DNA of 12,434 nt from Betaproteobacteria bacterium (GTDB lineage Bacteria > Pseudomonadota > Gammaproteobacteria > Burkholderiales > Usitatibacteraceae), in the NCBI GenBank assembly GCA_012274175.1, contig JAAOZZ010000032.1, positions 1 through 12,434 on the forward strand, given 5' to 3'. The position numbers were made by a program, and so were the translations under genes. Under the pieces are notes generated by a model. It did no database searches, was not told where the DNA came from, and worked only from the letters and a program-made list of their open reading frames with translations. This document shows, one piece after another, positions 1 to 6,987 of the stretch; position 1 is the first letter of the stretch; the number at the start of each line of letters is the position of its first letter.

Positions 1-314
1 CCCTTGCTATCCATGAGGATGTAGGGCTTACCGTGCTTCGGGGTGACCCGCATCATGTAGAGCTTGCCCCGGATGCGGTATTCCTGGATGGTCTTGTCGC
101 CCTCGGTGCGGGTGGTCACCTGCGGCGCGGGCCTGGGCGCGTCCGTTACCACCGGAGGAGGCGGAGGTTCCTCGAGCGGTCTCGTGCCCGGCGGCAGCGT
201 TCGCGCGGTGGATTGCGCCGCGCCCTCGAGGGCCGCGCCGGCCGCGGCCACGCCCAGCGCGACGGCGAAGATGCCGATCGAGTGAGAGATGCGCGTGCGA
301 ATGGTGGTGGGCAT
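1..314 (-). CDS. DUF2782 family protein, C-terminus cut off by the window edge
   Basis: Small exported protein of unknown function. The visible 104 residues begin MPTTIRTRISHSIGIF, giving a short basic start and a hydrophobic stretch to about residue 30 that looks like a signal peptide. A proline-rich linker follows (about 38-65, with five consecutive prolines), then a small domain with the pattern DKTIQEYRIRGKLYMMRVTP, which is typical of DUF2782. Family members run to roughly 105-130 residues, so perhaps 20-25 residues are missing at the left. In betaproteobacteria this gene commonly sits beside polA and is followed by homoserine kinase thrB; the thrB part is only an expectation here. It lies 59 bp downstream of the LOG-like gene on the same strand. 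The ribosome site (AGGA) is rather far from the ATG, but I see no better start. The family call is from memory of the pattern. Confidence 0.8.
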   Translation of the reverse strand, partial: MPTTIRTRISHSIGIFAVALGVAAAGAALEGAAQSTARTLPPGTRPLEEPPPPPVVTDAPRPAPQVTTRTEGDKTIQEYRIRGKLYMMRVTPKHGKPYILMDSK

Positions 315-340
315 GTCGGGGGCTCGAATTCCTGCGACGC

Positions 341-349
341 AGTTTAGCA
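341..349 (-). promoter_or_regulatory. Possible extended -10 for the DUF2782 gene
   Basis: On the minus strand the gap before the DUF2782 gene reads TGCTAAACT, an extended -10 (TGn) followed by a hexamer matching TATAAT at four of six positions, including A2 and T6. Transcription would begin about 20 nt before the ATG. No convincing -35 is visible, and the upstream part is occupied by a GC hairpin. Weak call based on pattern alone. Confidence 0.22.
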
Positions 350-365
350 CCGCGCCGCGCGCGGT
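349..365 (-). terminator. GC hairpin between the LOG-like gene and DUF2782
   Basis: A perfect inverted repeat with 7-bp arms (ACCGCGC and GCGCGGT) and a 3-nt loop starts 9 bases after the LOG-like stop codon. It could stop or pause transcription leaving that gene, but no T-tract follows, so a classical intrinsic terminator is not supported. It may simply protect the 3' end of the mRNA. Confidence 0.3.
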
Positions 366-373
366 CCTGTGGG

Positions 374-1108
374 TTAGAGGGCGAGTTCCGCTTCCCGTTC
401 CGAAGGCGACGGCTCGAATCCCCGCGAATGGTAGTGGTCGAAGATGGCGTCCACCACCTTCTGCGGGTCGTCGATCACCTGCAGCAGTTCCGGGTCGTCC
501 CTGCCGATCATCCCCTCTTCGCGCAGCCGCCCCTTGATCCAGCTCAGGAGTCCTTCCCAGAACGCCGAGTTCACGAGGATGATGGGCACCTTGCGGATCT
601 TTCCCGTCTGCACCAGGGTCAGCACCTCCATCAGCTCGTCCAGGGTGCCGAAGCCCCCCGGCATCATCACGAACGCGCACGACATCTTCACGAACATCAC
701 CTTGCGCGCGAAGAAGTGCTGGAAGGTGTGGGATATGTCCTGGTAGGTATTGGCGCTCTGCTCGTGGGGCAGCTGGATGTTCAGGCCCACGCTCGGGCTC
801 ACGCCCTCGAAGGCGCCCTTGTTGACCGCTTCCATGATGCCGGGCCCGCCGCCGGAGATGACCGAGAAGCCCGCCTGGGAGAGCCGCCGGGCGATGTCCT
901 CGGCCACCCGGTAGTACGGATGCTCCGGGGTCGTGCGCGCGCTGCCGAAGATGGCCACCGCGGGCTGGATCGTCTGCAGCCGCTCGGTGGCGGTGACGAA
1001 CTCTGCGATAATCTCGAACATCCGCCACGCCTCGCGCGCCGAGTTCTGCGAGCGCCTTACGAGCTGCGGGTCCGAGGGCTTGGGTACCTTGGGAGATTCG
1101 ACGGCCAT
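374..1108 (-). CDS. TIGR00730 family Rossmann-fold protein (LOG-type nucleoside 5'-monophosphate phosphoribohydrolase)
   Basis: A 244-residue cytosolic protein of the LOG / 'lysine decarboxylase-like' superfamily. Biochemically studied members release the free base and ribose 5-phosphate from nucleotides such as cytokinin riboside monophosphates or AMP; none is a lysine decarboxylase. Diagnostic motifs are visible: IFGSART at 53-59, SGGGPGIMEAVNKGA at 85-99, the catalytic arginine region FARKV at 133-137, and PGGFGTLDE at 150-158, the family's PGGxGTxxE signature. The N-terminal 45 residues resemble the longer (about 240-residue) bacterial subgroup. The start (MAVESP) is the only ATG ahead of the conserved region; the open frame runs far upstream antisense to polA but without family resemblance. 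It is divergent from polA with 21 bp between start codons. Exact substrate unknown. Confidence 0.92.
   Translation of the reverse strand: MAVESPKVPKPSDPQLVRRSQNSAREAWRMFEIIAEFVTATERLQTIQPAVAIFGSARTTPEHPYYRVAEDIARRLSQAGFSVISGGGPGIMEAVNKGAFEGVSPSVGLNIQLPHEQSANTYQDISHTFQHFFARKVMFVKMSCAFVMMPGGFGTLDELMEVLTLVQTGKIRKVPIILVNSAFWEGLLSWIKGRLREEGMIGRDDPELLQVIDDPQKVVDAIFDHYHSRGFEPSPSEREAELAL
1004..1012 (+). promoter_or_regulatory. Candidate polA promoter: extended -10 inside the LOG-like gene
   Basis: Because only 21 bp separate the two divergent start codons, a polA promoter must lie inside the LOG-like coding region. The sequence TGCGATAAT here is an extended -10 with five of six consensus positions. 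It would start transcription near 1019, giving a leader of about 110 nt. The -35 region 17 bp upstream is poor. AT-rich hexamers are scarce in this GC-rich DNA, which is the main argument for it. Confidence 0.3.
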
Positions 1109-1129
1109 GGCGGGATCGAGCGGTCCGAA

Positions 1130-3904
1130 ATGAGCGATACGAAGAAACGCCTCCTGCTGGTCGACGCCTCGAGCTACCTCTACCGGGCCTTCCACGCGCT
1201 GCCGGAATTCCGCAGCCCCGCGGGCGAGCCCACCGGCGCTATCCTCGGCGTGATCAACATGCTGAGGAAGCTGAAGCAGGATTTCCCCTCCGATTATATC
1301 GCCTGCGTCTTCGACCCGAAGGGCAAGACGTTCCGCGACGAGATCTATCCCGAGTACAAGGCCACGCGCCAGGCGATGCCCGAGGACCTCGCCCGGCAGA
1401 TCGAGCCCCTCTACGAGGTGATCCGCGCCCTGGGCTGGCCCCTCGTGGTGGTGGACGGCGTCGAGGCCGACGACGTGATCGCAACGCTCGTGACCCACGC
1501 CGAGCGCTCCCATGGCTGGAGCTCGGTCATCTCCACCGGCGACAAGGATCTGACGCAGCTCGTGACCGACCACGTGCTGTGGGTGAACACCATGTCCAAC
1601 GACAGGCTGGACCCCGCGGGCGTGAAGGCCAAGTTCGGCGTGCCGCCGGAGAAGATCGTCGACTACCTCGCGCTCATGGGAGACGCGGTGGACAACGTCC
1701 CCGGCGTGGACAAGGTGGGACCGAAGACGGCGGCCAGGCTGGTCGAGCAGTACGGCTCGCTCGAAAGCGTGATCGAGCACGCGGGCGAGGTGAAGGGCGT
1801 GGTGGGGGAGAACCTGCGCAAGGCCGCCGATTGGCTCCCCACGGGCCGCAAGCTCGTCACGGTGAAGACCGACGTGCCGCTGCCGTTCGAGATGGAATCC
1901 CTCGTGGACCGGGGCTCCGACGACGCCGCACTCGCCGCGCTCTACGGGCGCTTCGGCTTCCGCACGCTGCGCGACGCGCTCGTGAAGAAGGAAGACGCCG
2001 GCGAGGGCGGCGATGCTCCCCTGCCCCGGAAAGCCGAACGCAACTTCGCCTTCCTCGCGCAGCACGAGCCCGTGGCCGACGTGACGCCGTTCGTCGATAC
2101 GCGCAGATACGAGACCATCCTCGACGCCGACGCGCTGGATCGCTGGGCCGCGCGGCTCGAAGGCGCCGCCCTCGCCTGCGTGGACACGGAGACCACGAGC
2201 CTCGACCCGATGATCGCGCAGCTCGTCGGCATCTCGGTCTCGGTGGAGCCCGGGGCGGCCGCGTACATCCCGGTGAGCCACCGCTATGCCGGGGCGCCGC
2301 CGCAGCTCGCCCTCGACGCAGTGCTCGCGCGCCTCAAGCCCTGGCTCGAGGACGCGGCGCGCTTCAAGGTGGGCCAGAACGCGAAGTACGACCGCCACGT
2401 GTTCGCCAACCACGGCATCACGGTGCGCGGCGTGGTGCACGACACGCTGCTCCAGTCCTACGTGCTCGAAAGCCACCAGCGCCACGACATGGACGCGCTC
2501 GCCATGCGCTACCTGGGAGCCAAGACGATCTCGTACGTCGAGGTGGCGGGCAAGGGCGCCTCGCAGATCCCCTTCGACCAGGTGGAGATCCAGCGCGCGA
2601 CGGAGTATTCCGCCGAGGACGCGGACGTGACGCTGCAGCTGCACGGCGCCATGTGGCCGCGCATCGCGGGAGATCCGAAGCTCGCGTACATCTACGGCGA
2701 CATCGAGATTCCCGTGGCGGGCGTGCTGCTCGCCATGGAGAGGAACGGCGTGCTGATCGACATGGACCAGCTCGCCCGCCAGGGGGCGGAGCTGGGGCAG
2801 AAGATGCTGGCACTCGAGGCGAAGGCCCACGAGCTCGCGGGAGGACCCTTCAACCTGGGCTCGCCCAAGCAGCTCTCCGAGGTGCTCTTCGATCGGCTGA
2901 AATTGAGGGTGGTGAAGAAAACGCCGTCGGGGGTGCCTTCCACCGACGAGGAAGTGCTGGAGAAGCTGGCGCTGGACCATCCGATCTGCGCAACACTCCT
3001 CGAGCACCGCAGCGTCGCCAAGCTGAAGAGCACCTACACCGACAAGCTGCCGCGCATGGTGCATCCGCGCACGGGCCGCGTGCACACCAACTACGCGCAG
3101 GCAGTTGCGGTCACCGGGCGGCTGTCGTCCAACGAGCCCAACCTGCAGAACATTCCCGTGCGCACCGCCGAGGGCCGGCGCATCCGCGAGGCGTTCATCG
3201 CTCCCCCGGGCTCGAAGATCGTCTCCGCGGACTACTCGCAGATCGAGCTGCGCATCATGGCGCACCTGTCGGGCGACAGGAGCCTGGTGGAGGCTTTCGC
3301 GAAAGGCGAGGACGTGCACCGCCACACCGCCGCGGAGGTGTTCGATACGCCGGCGGGAGAAGTCACCAGCGAGCAGCGCCGCTACGCGAAGGTGATCAAC
3401 TTCGGCCTCATCTACGGCATGAGCGCCTTCGGGCTCGCGGGCAACCTCGGGATCGAGCGCTCGGCGGCCCAGAGCTACATGGACAAGTACTTCGCGCGCT
3501 ATCCCGGGGTGGCCGCGTACATGGAGAGGACGCGCAACCAGGCGCGCGAGCAGGGCTACGTCGAGACGGTGTTCGGCCGGCGGCTGTGGCTGCCCGACAT
3601 CGGGTCTTCCAACCAGGCGCGCCGCCAGGGCGCCGAGCGCCAGGCGATCAACGCGCCGATGCAGGGCACGGCGGCGGACCTGATCAAGCTGGCGATGATC
3701 GCGGTGCAGGACTGGATCGAGCACGAGGGCCTCGCCGCCAAGCTCGTGATGCAGGTGCACGACGAGCTGGTGCTGGAGGTCCCCCGGGCCGAGCTCGAGC
3801 GCGTGAAGCCCGGCGTCGAGAAGCTGATGACCGGGGTCGCCAGGCTCGACGTGCCGTTGGTGGTGGAAGCGGGCGTGGGAAACAACTGGGAAGAGGCGCA
3901 CTGA
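1130..3904 (+). CDS. polA: DNA polymerase I, full length with 5' nuclease, proofreading and polymerase domains
   Basis: A 924-residue DNA polymerase I (E. coli enzyme 928) that removes RNA primers and fills gaps during lagging-strand synthesis and excision repair. Residues 1 to about 290 are the 5'-3' nuclease: VDASSYLYRAFHALP at the N-terminus, the acidic GVEADDV and STGDKDL motifs, and the helix-hairpin-helix GDAVDNVPGVDKVGPKTAA. The 3'-5' exonuclease keeps D352/E354 (DTET), D421 (GQNAKYDR) and Y493/D497 (YSAED), so proofreading should be active. The polymerase domain has motif A D701 (ADYSQIELR), the O-helix R750, K754, F758 and Y762, and motif C D878 (VHDELVLE). Every residue sits exactly four positions before its E. 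coli counterpart. The ATG is set by the conserved N-terminus; its ribosome site is weak. The stop overlaps the next start by one base. Confidence 0.98.
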   Translation: MSDTKKRLLLVDASSYLYRAFHALPEFRSPAGEPTGAILGVINMLRKLKQDFPSDYIACVFDPKGKTFRDEIYPEYKATRQAMPEDLARQIEPLYEVIRALGWPLVVVDGVEADDVIATLVTHAERSHGWSSVISTGDKDLTQLVTDHVLWVNTMSNDRLDPAGVKAKFGVPPEKIVDYLALMGDAVDNVPGVDKVGPKTAARLVEQYGSLESVIEHAGEVKGVVGENLRKAADWLPTGRKLVTVKTDVPLPFEMESLVDRGSDDAALAALYGRFGFRTLRDALVKKEDAGEGGDAPLPRKAERNFAFLAQHEPVADVTPFVDTRRYETILDADALDRWAARLEGAALACVDTETTSLDPMIAQLVGISVSVEPGAAAYIPVSHRYAGAPPQLALDAVLARLKPWLEDAARFKVGQNAKYDRHVFANHGITVRGVVHDTLLQSYVLESHQRHDMDALAMRYLGAKTISYVEVAGKGASQIPFDQVEIQRATEYSAEDADVTLQLHGAMWPRIAGDPKLAYIYGDIEIPVAGVLLAMERNGVLIDMDQLARQGAELGQKMLALEAKAHELAGGPFNLGSPKQLSEVLFDRLKLRVVKKTPSGVPSTDEEVLEKLALDHPICATLLEHRSVAKLKSTYTDKLPRMVHPRTGRVHTNYAQAVAVTGRLSSNEPNLQNIPVRTAEGRRIREAFIAPPGSKIVSADYSQIELRIMAHLSGDRSLVEAFAKGEDVHRHTAAEVFDTPAGEVTSEQRRYAKVINFGLIYGMSAFGLAGNLGIERSAAQSYMDKYFARYPGVAAYMERTRNQAREQGYVETVFGRRLWLPDIGSSNQARRQGAERQAINAPMQGTAADLIKLAMIAVQDWIEHEGLAAKLVMQVHDELVLEVPRAELERVKPGVEKLMTGVARLDVPLVVEAGVGNNWEEAH
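1293..1298 (-). promoter_or_regulatory. Candidate promoter for the LOG-like gene: perfect TATAAT inside polA
   Basis: On the minus strand, inside the first 170 bases of polA, there is an exact TATAAT. It arises from a GAT-TAT-ATC codon run using the rarer TAT tyrosine codon in this GC-rich gene. It would start transcription near 1286, leaving a leader of about 180 nt for the LOG-like gene. The -35 region at 16-17 bp spacing keeps only the leading TT, so support is weak. Confidence 0.22.
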
Positions 3905-4875
3905 TGGGCTCGGTGACCGAAGCCGCCCGGCGCCTTCACGCCGGCGGACTCGTGGCCTTTCCCACCGAGACGGTGTACGGCCTGGGGGCCGATGGGGCGA
4001 ATCCCGCGGCCGTCGCAAGCATCTTCGCCTTGAAGGGCCGTCCCTCGGAGCATCCGCTCATCGTGCACTTCGCCGATCCGGCCGCGATCGGCGCCTGGGC
4101 GCGCGAGGTGCCCGATGCCGCGCGCACCCTCGCCGATCGCTTCTGGCCCGGACCGCTCACGATGATCCTCGCGAAGTCGTCGATGGTCCCCCCGGAGGTC
4201 ACGGGCGGGCAGGACACCGTGGGCGTGCGCTGCCCCTCGCACCCGGTCGCGCAGGCGCTGCTGATGGAGTTCGCGCGCATCGGCAGCGGTGGAGTGGCGG
4301 CCCCTTCCGCCAACCGCTTCGGCCACGTGAGCCCCACCACCGCGCAGCATGTGCGCGAGGAGTTCGGCGGCGACCTCTTCGTGCTGGACGGCGGGGCGTG
4401 CGAGGTGGGACTCGAGTCGACCATCGTCGATCTTTCGCGCGGAACCCCGGTGTTGCTGCGGCCCGGGGCCATCACGCGCCGGGACATCGAGCGCGTGCTC
4501 GGGGTGTCGCCCGCCGCGCCCGATGCGTCTGCTCCGAGAGCGTCGGGGACGCTCGCCGCCCATTACGCGCCGCGCACCGCGCTCTGGCTCGTGGATGCGC
4601 CCGCGTTGCCCGCCGAGCTCGCGAAGGACGCGCACGCCGCGGTGCTCGCCTTGCGTGCGCGCCCCGCCGATGCGAAGGTGTCCGCGTGGATCGCGGCACC
4701 CGCCGATCCCCTGCGCTACGGACACGATCTCTATGCGAACCTGCGCGCGCTCGATCGCGCGGGTGCGGCGCGCATCCTCGTGGAAACTCCGCCGCGGCTT
4801 CCCGCGTGGGAAGCGGTGAACGATCGCCTCGCGCGCGCCGCCGCCGGGGCGGGCGACCTGGACGACGAGCCCTGA
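3904..4875 (+). CDS. tsaC: L-threonylcarbamoyladenylate synthase, Sua5 type (long form)
   Basis: A 323-residue enzyme that makes threonylcarbamoyl-AMP from threonine, bicarbonate and ATP, the first step of the universal t6A37 modification of ANN-decoding tRNAs. The YrdC catalytic domain (about 1-200) shows FPTETVYGLGAD (19-30), the K44-G-R46 nucleotide-site motif, WPGPLT (81-86), the S135-A-N137 motif and GLESTIVD (169-176). A linker with SGTLAAHYAP (214-223) leads into the C-terminal Sua5 domain (about 225-315). The second domain distinguishes it from short, E. coli-like TsaC of about 190 residues; the usual label is Sua5 or TsaC2. Translation is probably coupled to polA: stop and start overlap as TGATG, with AAGAGG 8 nt before the ATG. 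The final 15 residues are Ala/Gly/Asp-rich and likely disordered. Confidence 0.96.
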   Translation: MGSVTEAARRLHAGGLVAFPTETVYGLGADGANPAAVASIFALKGRPSEHPLIVHFADPAAIGAWAREVPDAARTLADRFWPGPLTMILAKSSMVPPEVTGGQDTVGVRCPSHPVAQALLMEFARIGSGGVAAPSANRFGHVSPTTAQHVREEFGGDLFVLDGGACEVGLESTIVDLSRGTPVLLRPGAITRRDIERVLGVSPAAPDASAPRASGTLAAHYAPRTALWLVDAPALPAELAKDAHAAVLALRARPADAKVSAWIAAPADPLRYGHDLYANLRALDRAGAARILVETPPRLPAWEAVNDRLARAAAGAGDLDDEP

Positions 4876-4933
4876 AGCCCTGGAAGCATCCACCGATGCC
4901 GCGTGTTGACGGGGCGCGATTCCCCCGGAAATG

Positions 4934-4939
4934 GAAAGG
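4934..4939 (+). promoter_or_regulatory. Ribosome binding site that decides the lipoprotein start
   Basis: GAAAGG ends 6 nt before the ATG at 4946. The alternative ATG at 4931 would have its ribosome site (GGAA) directly against the start codon and would itself cover this site. The later start also gives a cleaner lipoprotein signal peptide. Confidence 0.6.
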
Positions 4940-4945
4940 CGAACC

Positions 4946-5533
4946 ATGATGATGACCCGAGCGAAATGGCTGTTGGCGACCGTGGCGGCGATGCTGATCA
5001 CCGGATGCGCACCCCTCATCACCCAGAGCCCGGGCGAGGGGCTGAGTCCCGTGAACGCGATATCCGACGGGCCCGATAAGCACCTGATCCTCTTCGGCTA
5101 CGACGTGGTGAGCTATTTCACCGACCGCCACGACCAGTTGGGCTCGCCCGCGATCAAGTCGGTCTACCGCGGCGTGACCTTCCGCTTCGCCACGGCCGAG
5201 CACAAGGCGCTGTTCGACGCCGCGCCGCAGAAGTACATCCCGCAGTTCGGCGGATTCTGCTCGGACGGCATCGTGTACGGGATTCCCTGGGGAGGAGACG
5301 CGGACGTGTGGGAGATTTTCGACGGCAAGCTCTACATCTTCGGCGGCAAGGGCTCCCACGACGCCTTCATGCTCGACGTGCCGCGAAACCTCGCGCTCGC
5401 CCACAAGTACTGGGACGAGGAGGTCAACGGCTCGAACGCCTTCTTCCAGCGCGTGAAGCGCCTCGTCTTTCGCGTGCCCCACTACAAGAGCGGCAAGGAA
5501 CTCGCCGAAGAAGTCGCCCGCGCCAGGAAATAG
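4946..5533 (+). CDS. YHS domain-containing lipoprotein
   Basis: A 195-residue predicted lipoprotein with a YHS domain, a small fold found in metal-related proteins and exported proteins; its role here is unknown. The signal peptide MMMTRAKWLLATVAAMLITGC ends in the lipobox ITG-C, with C21 as the lipidated residue. Ala at +2 points to the outer membrane rather than inner-membrane retention. The YHS core is at about 50-105: FGYDVVSYF, then FRFATAEHKALFDAAPQKYIPQFGGFC, ending in the typical Y/F-GG-Y/F-C. The rest (WEIFDGKLYIFGGKGSHDAF, then a basic tail) matches the 'YHS domain-containing protein' family, whose members often follow the YHS core with a W-x-I-x-D-G-K-L-Y strand. It starts 70 bp after the Sua5-type gene, so cotranscription is possible. 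An alternative ATG lies at 4931. The stop codon falls inside a dispersed-repeat-like palindrome. Confidence 0.88.
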   Translation: MMMTRAKWLLATVAAMLITGCAPLITQSPGEGLSPVNAISDGPDKHLILFGYDVVSYFTDRHDQLGSPAIKSVYRGVTFRFATAEHKALFDAAPQKYIPQFGGFCSDGIVYGIPWGGDADVWEIFDGKLYIFGGKGSHDAFMLDVPRNLALAHKYWDEEVNGSNAFFQRVKRLVFRVPHYKSGKELAEEVARARK

Positions 5534-5552
5534 GGACAGGCCCCGATTTTCA
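5528..5552. repeat. REP-like palindrome between convergent genes; likely two-way terminator
   Basis: Left arm AAATAGGG (5528-5535) pairs with right arm CCCGATTT (5542-5549) around the loop ACAGGC, with one A/G mismatch. TTTT at 5547-5550 closes the plus-strand side. The core GGGACAGGCCCC resembles the GGGGACAGACCCC family of short dispersed palindromes in many proteobacteria, as I remember them. The lipoprotein's TAG lies in the left arm, and the kinase TGA uses the last T of the run plus the next two bases. Position and shape fit a terminator for both converging genes. Confidence 0.55.
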
Positions 5553-6983
5553 GATGCCGGTGGCCTCGGCCATCGCCGCGCGCCAGCGGCGGTAGCGCTC
5601 GCGCAGGGCCGGATCGTCGGCCGGCGCGAAGACCTCTTCGTGGGCGCCCTGGTTCCATCCCGGGGGACGGCCGGCGGCGAGGTAGGCGATGCCGCGCGCC
5701 GTGGCTTCCGGATCGTCGCGGCGATGCACCGGCAATCCGCTCACGTTGGCGAGCCGGCGGCACAGCCCGTCGAGGCGGGAGACGCCGCCGCTCACGCGGA
5801 TGCGCGCGGCGGGCGGCAGGTATTTCGCCATCTCGTCGATGTTGGCCTGCAGCAGGAAGGCGATGCTTTCCACGACCGCCGCGGCCTTCTGCCACGGGAG
5901 GCCTTCGCCCACGAAGCGCGAGGCGAAGTCCGGATCCCAGAACGGGCCGCCCAGGCCCGCGATGCCGTTGAGGAAGAGCGGGAGCTCGCCCGGGGCTTCG
6001 AGCCATTCGGGGAGCGAAGCGACGGGATCGGCGATGCCGAGCCCTTCGCGCATCCATTCGAGCGCCGTGCCCGCGCCGTTCACGTTGCCTTCGATCGTGT
6101 AGACGGTGGACTTGCCGTCGTCGAGGATGATCCCGGTGAGCTGCCGCGGCACGTAGGGCGGGGTGCGCGTCACCGCCCGCTGCACGAAGGCGCTGGTGCC
6201 GATGTTCACGTACGCGGAATCCTCCTCGGGCCAGCCGAAGGCGAACACGGCCGCGGACTGGTCGCCGTTCACCGCCACGAGGGGAGTCGCCGTATCTCCG
6301 ATGCGCAGCGTTCCGAACGGATGGCACGTGGGCACGCACTTCGGCAGGAACCCGGGGGGCAGGCCGAAGAGCGCGAGCAGCTCCGGATCCCAGTCGCCCG
6401 TGGCGAGGTTCCAGAGCTGGGTGCGCGCGGCGCACTGCGGATCGGCGAAGAACGGATGCTCCTCGAGGAGGCGGAACACGAGGAAGCTCGCCTGGGGTCC
6501 CCACGCGAGCCTGCCCGCCTCCCGAGCCTCGCGCACCGCGGCCAGGTGGTCGAGCGCCCAGCGCAATTTGCTCGCGCCGTAGTGGGCCGAAAGGAAAAGC
6601 CCCGTCTTGCGGTGCACCGTCTCGCCCTGGGGCTCGAACTGCCGCAGCCACTCGTGCGCCCTGCGATCCTGCCAGCTGAAGAGGGGCGCCAGGCAATGGC
6701 CATCTTTCCGGTCCCAGCAAGCGCAGCTCGCGCGCTGGCTCGCGAGGCCCGCGGCGACGATGTCGCGCCTGCGCTCGCCCAATGCCGTGAGCGCATCACC
6801 CGCGGCGGAGAAGATCGAGGCCACCATCTCCTCGCCGTCCTGCTCGGCCCAGTCGGGGCGCGGGTGCGCAAGGGCGATCTCGCGCTCGCCGTGGGAAAGG
6901 ACCCGGCCCGTCCCGTCGAGCACCACCGCGCGGCTCGCGTGGGTGCCCTGGTCGATGGCGAGGTACAGCGGGCCGGCGCTCAT
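5550..6983 (-). CDS. FGGY-family carbohydrate kinase, glycerol-kinase-like, substrate uncertain
   Basis: A 477-residue ATP-dependent kinase of the FGGY family (usual length about 500), cytosolic, phosphorylating a sugar or polyol. The N-terminal phosphate loop IDQGTHASRAVVLD (10-23) is glycerol-kinase-like, as are HPRPDWAEQD (40-49), SQR (82-84), FSWQDRR (102-108), NGDQSAAVF (239-247), NIGTSAF (260-266), and the C-terminal SGG and ATARGIAYLAAG motifs. Relative to E. coli GlpK, the glycerol-binding R83, W103, D245 and F270 have counterparts (R84, W104, D241, F266), but E84 is replaced by A85. In an ungapped local alignment, Y135 corresponds to H134. Plain glycerol kinase is therefore uncertain. 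It is the last gene of the minus-strand cluster, 4 bases after the pirin stop, with GAGGGA too close to the ATG for a normal ribosome site, so coupling is likely. Confidence 0.9.
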   Translation of the reverse strand: MSAGPLYLAIDQGTHASRAVVLDGTGRVLSHGEREIALAHPRPDWAEQDGEEMVASIFSAAGDALTALGERRRDIVAAGLASQRASCACWDRKDGHCLAPLFSWQDRRAHEWLRQFEPQGETVHRKTGLFLSAHYGASKLRWALDHLAAVREAREAGRLAWGPQASFLVFRLLEEHPFFADPQCAARTQLWNLATGDWDPELLALFGLPPGFLPKCVPTCHPFGTLRIGDTATPLVAVNGDQSAAVFAFGWPEEDSAYVNIGTSAFVQRAVTRTPPYVPRQLTGIILDDGKSTVYTIEGNVNGAGTALEWMREGLGIADPVASLPEWLEAPGELPLFLNGIAGLGGPFWDPDFASRFVGEGLPWQKAAAVVESIAFLLQANIDEMAKYLPPAARIRVSGGVSRLDGLCRRLANVSGLPVHRRDDPEATARGIAYLAAGRPPGWNQGAHEEVFAPADDPALRERYRRWRAAMAEATGI

Positions 6984-6987
6984 TCCC

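Noticed and set aside
1579..3903. Open frame on the plus strand overlapping polA in another frame and continuing into the Sua5-type gene.
   Set aside because: The portion over polA is Arg/Ala/Gly-rich shadow sequence with no motif. The true start is the ATG at 3904 overlapping the polA stop.
1109..4018. A very long open frame on the minus strand running antisense through polA and in frame into the LOG-like gene.
   Set aside because: It is opposite a polymerase with every catalytic motif intact, is rich in His/Arg/Leu/Val as expected for an antisense frame of GC-rich codons, and shows no domain pattern. Only the part from 1108 down is a real protein.
4906..4934. TTGACG in the gap before the YHS lipoprotein as a -35 box.
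   Set aside because: At 17 bp spacing the -10 region reads AAATGG, which is not promoter-like, and the start would fall inside the coding sequence.
4931..4945. Earlier ATG for the YHS lipoprotein (adds MERRT).
   Set aside because: Its ribosome site would touch the start codon, while GAAAGG is placed 6 nt before the ATG at 4946. The longer signal peptide is still possible, so this is a preference and not proof.
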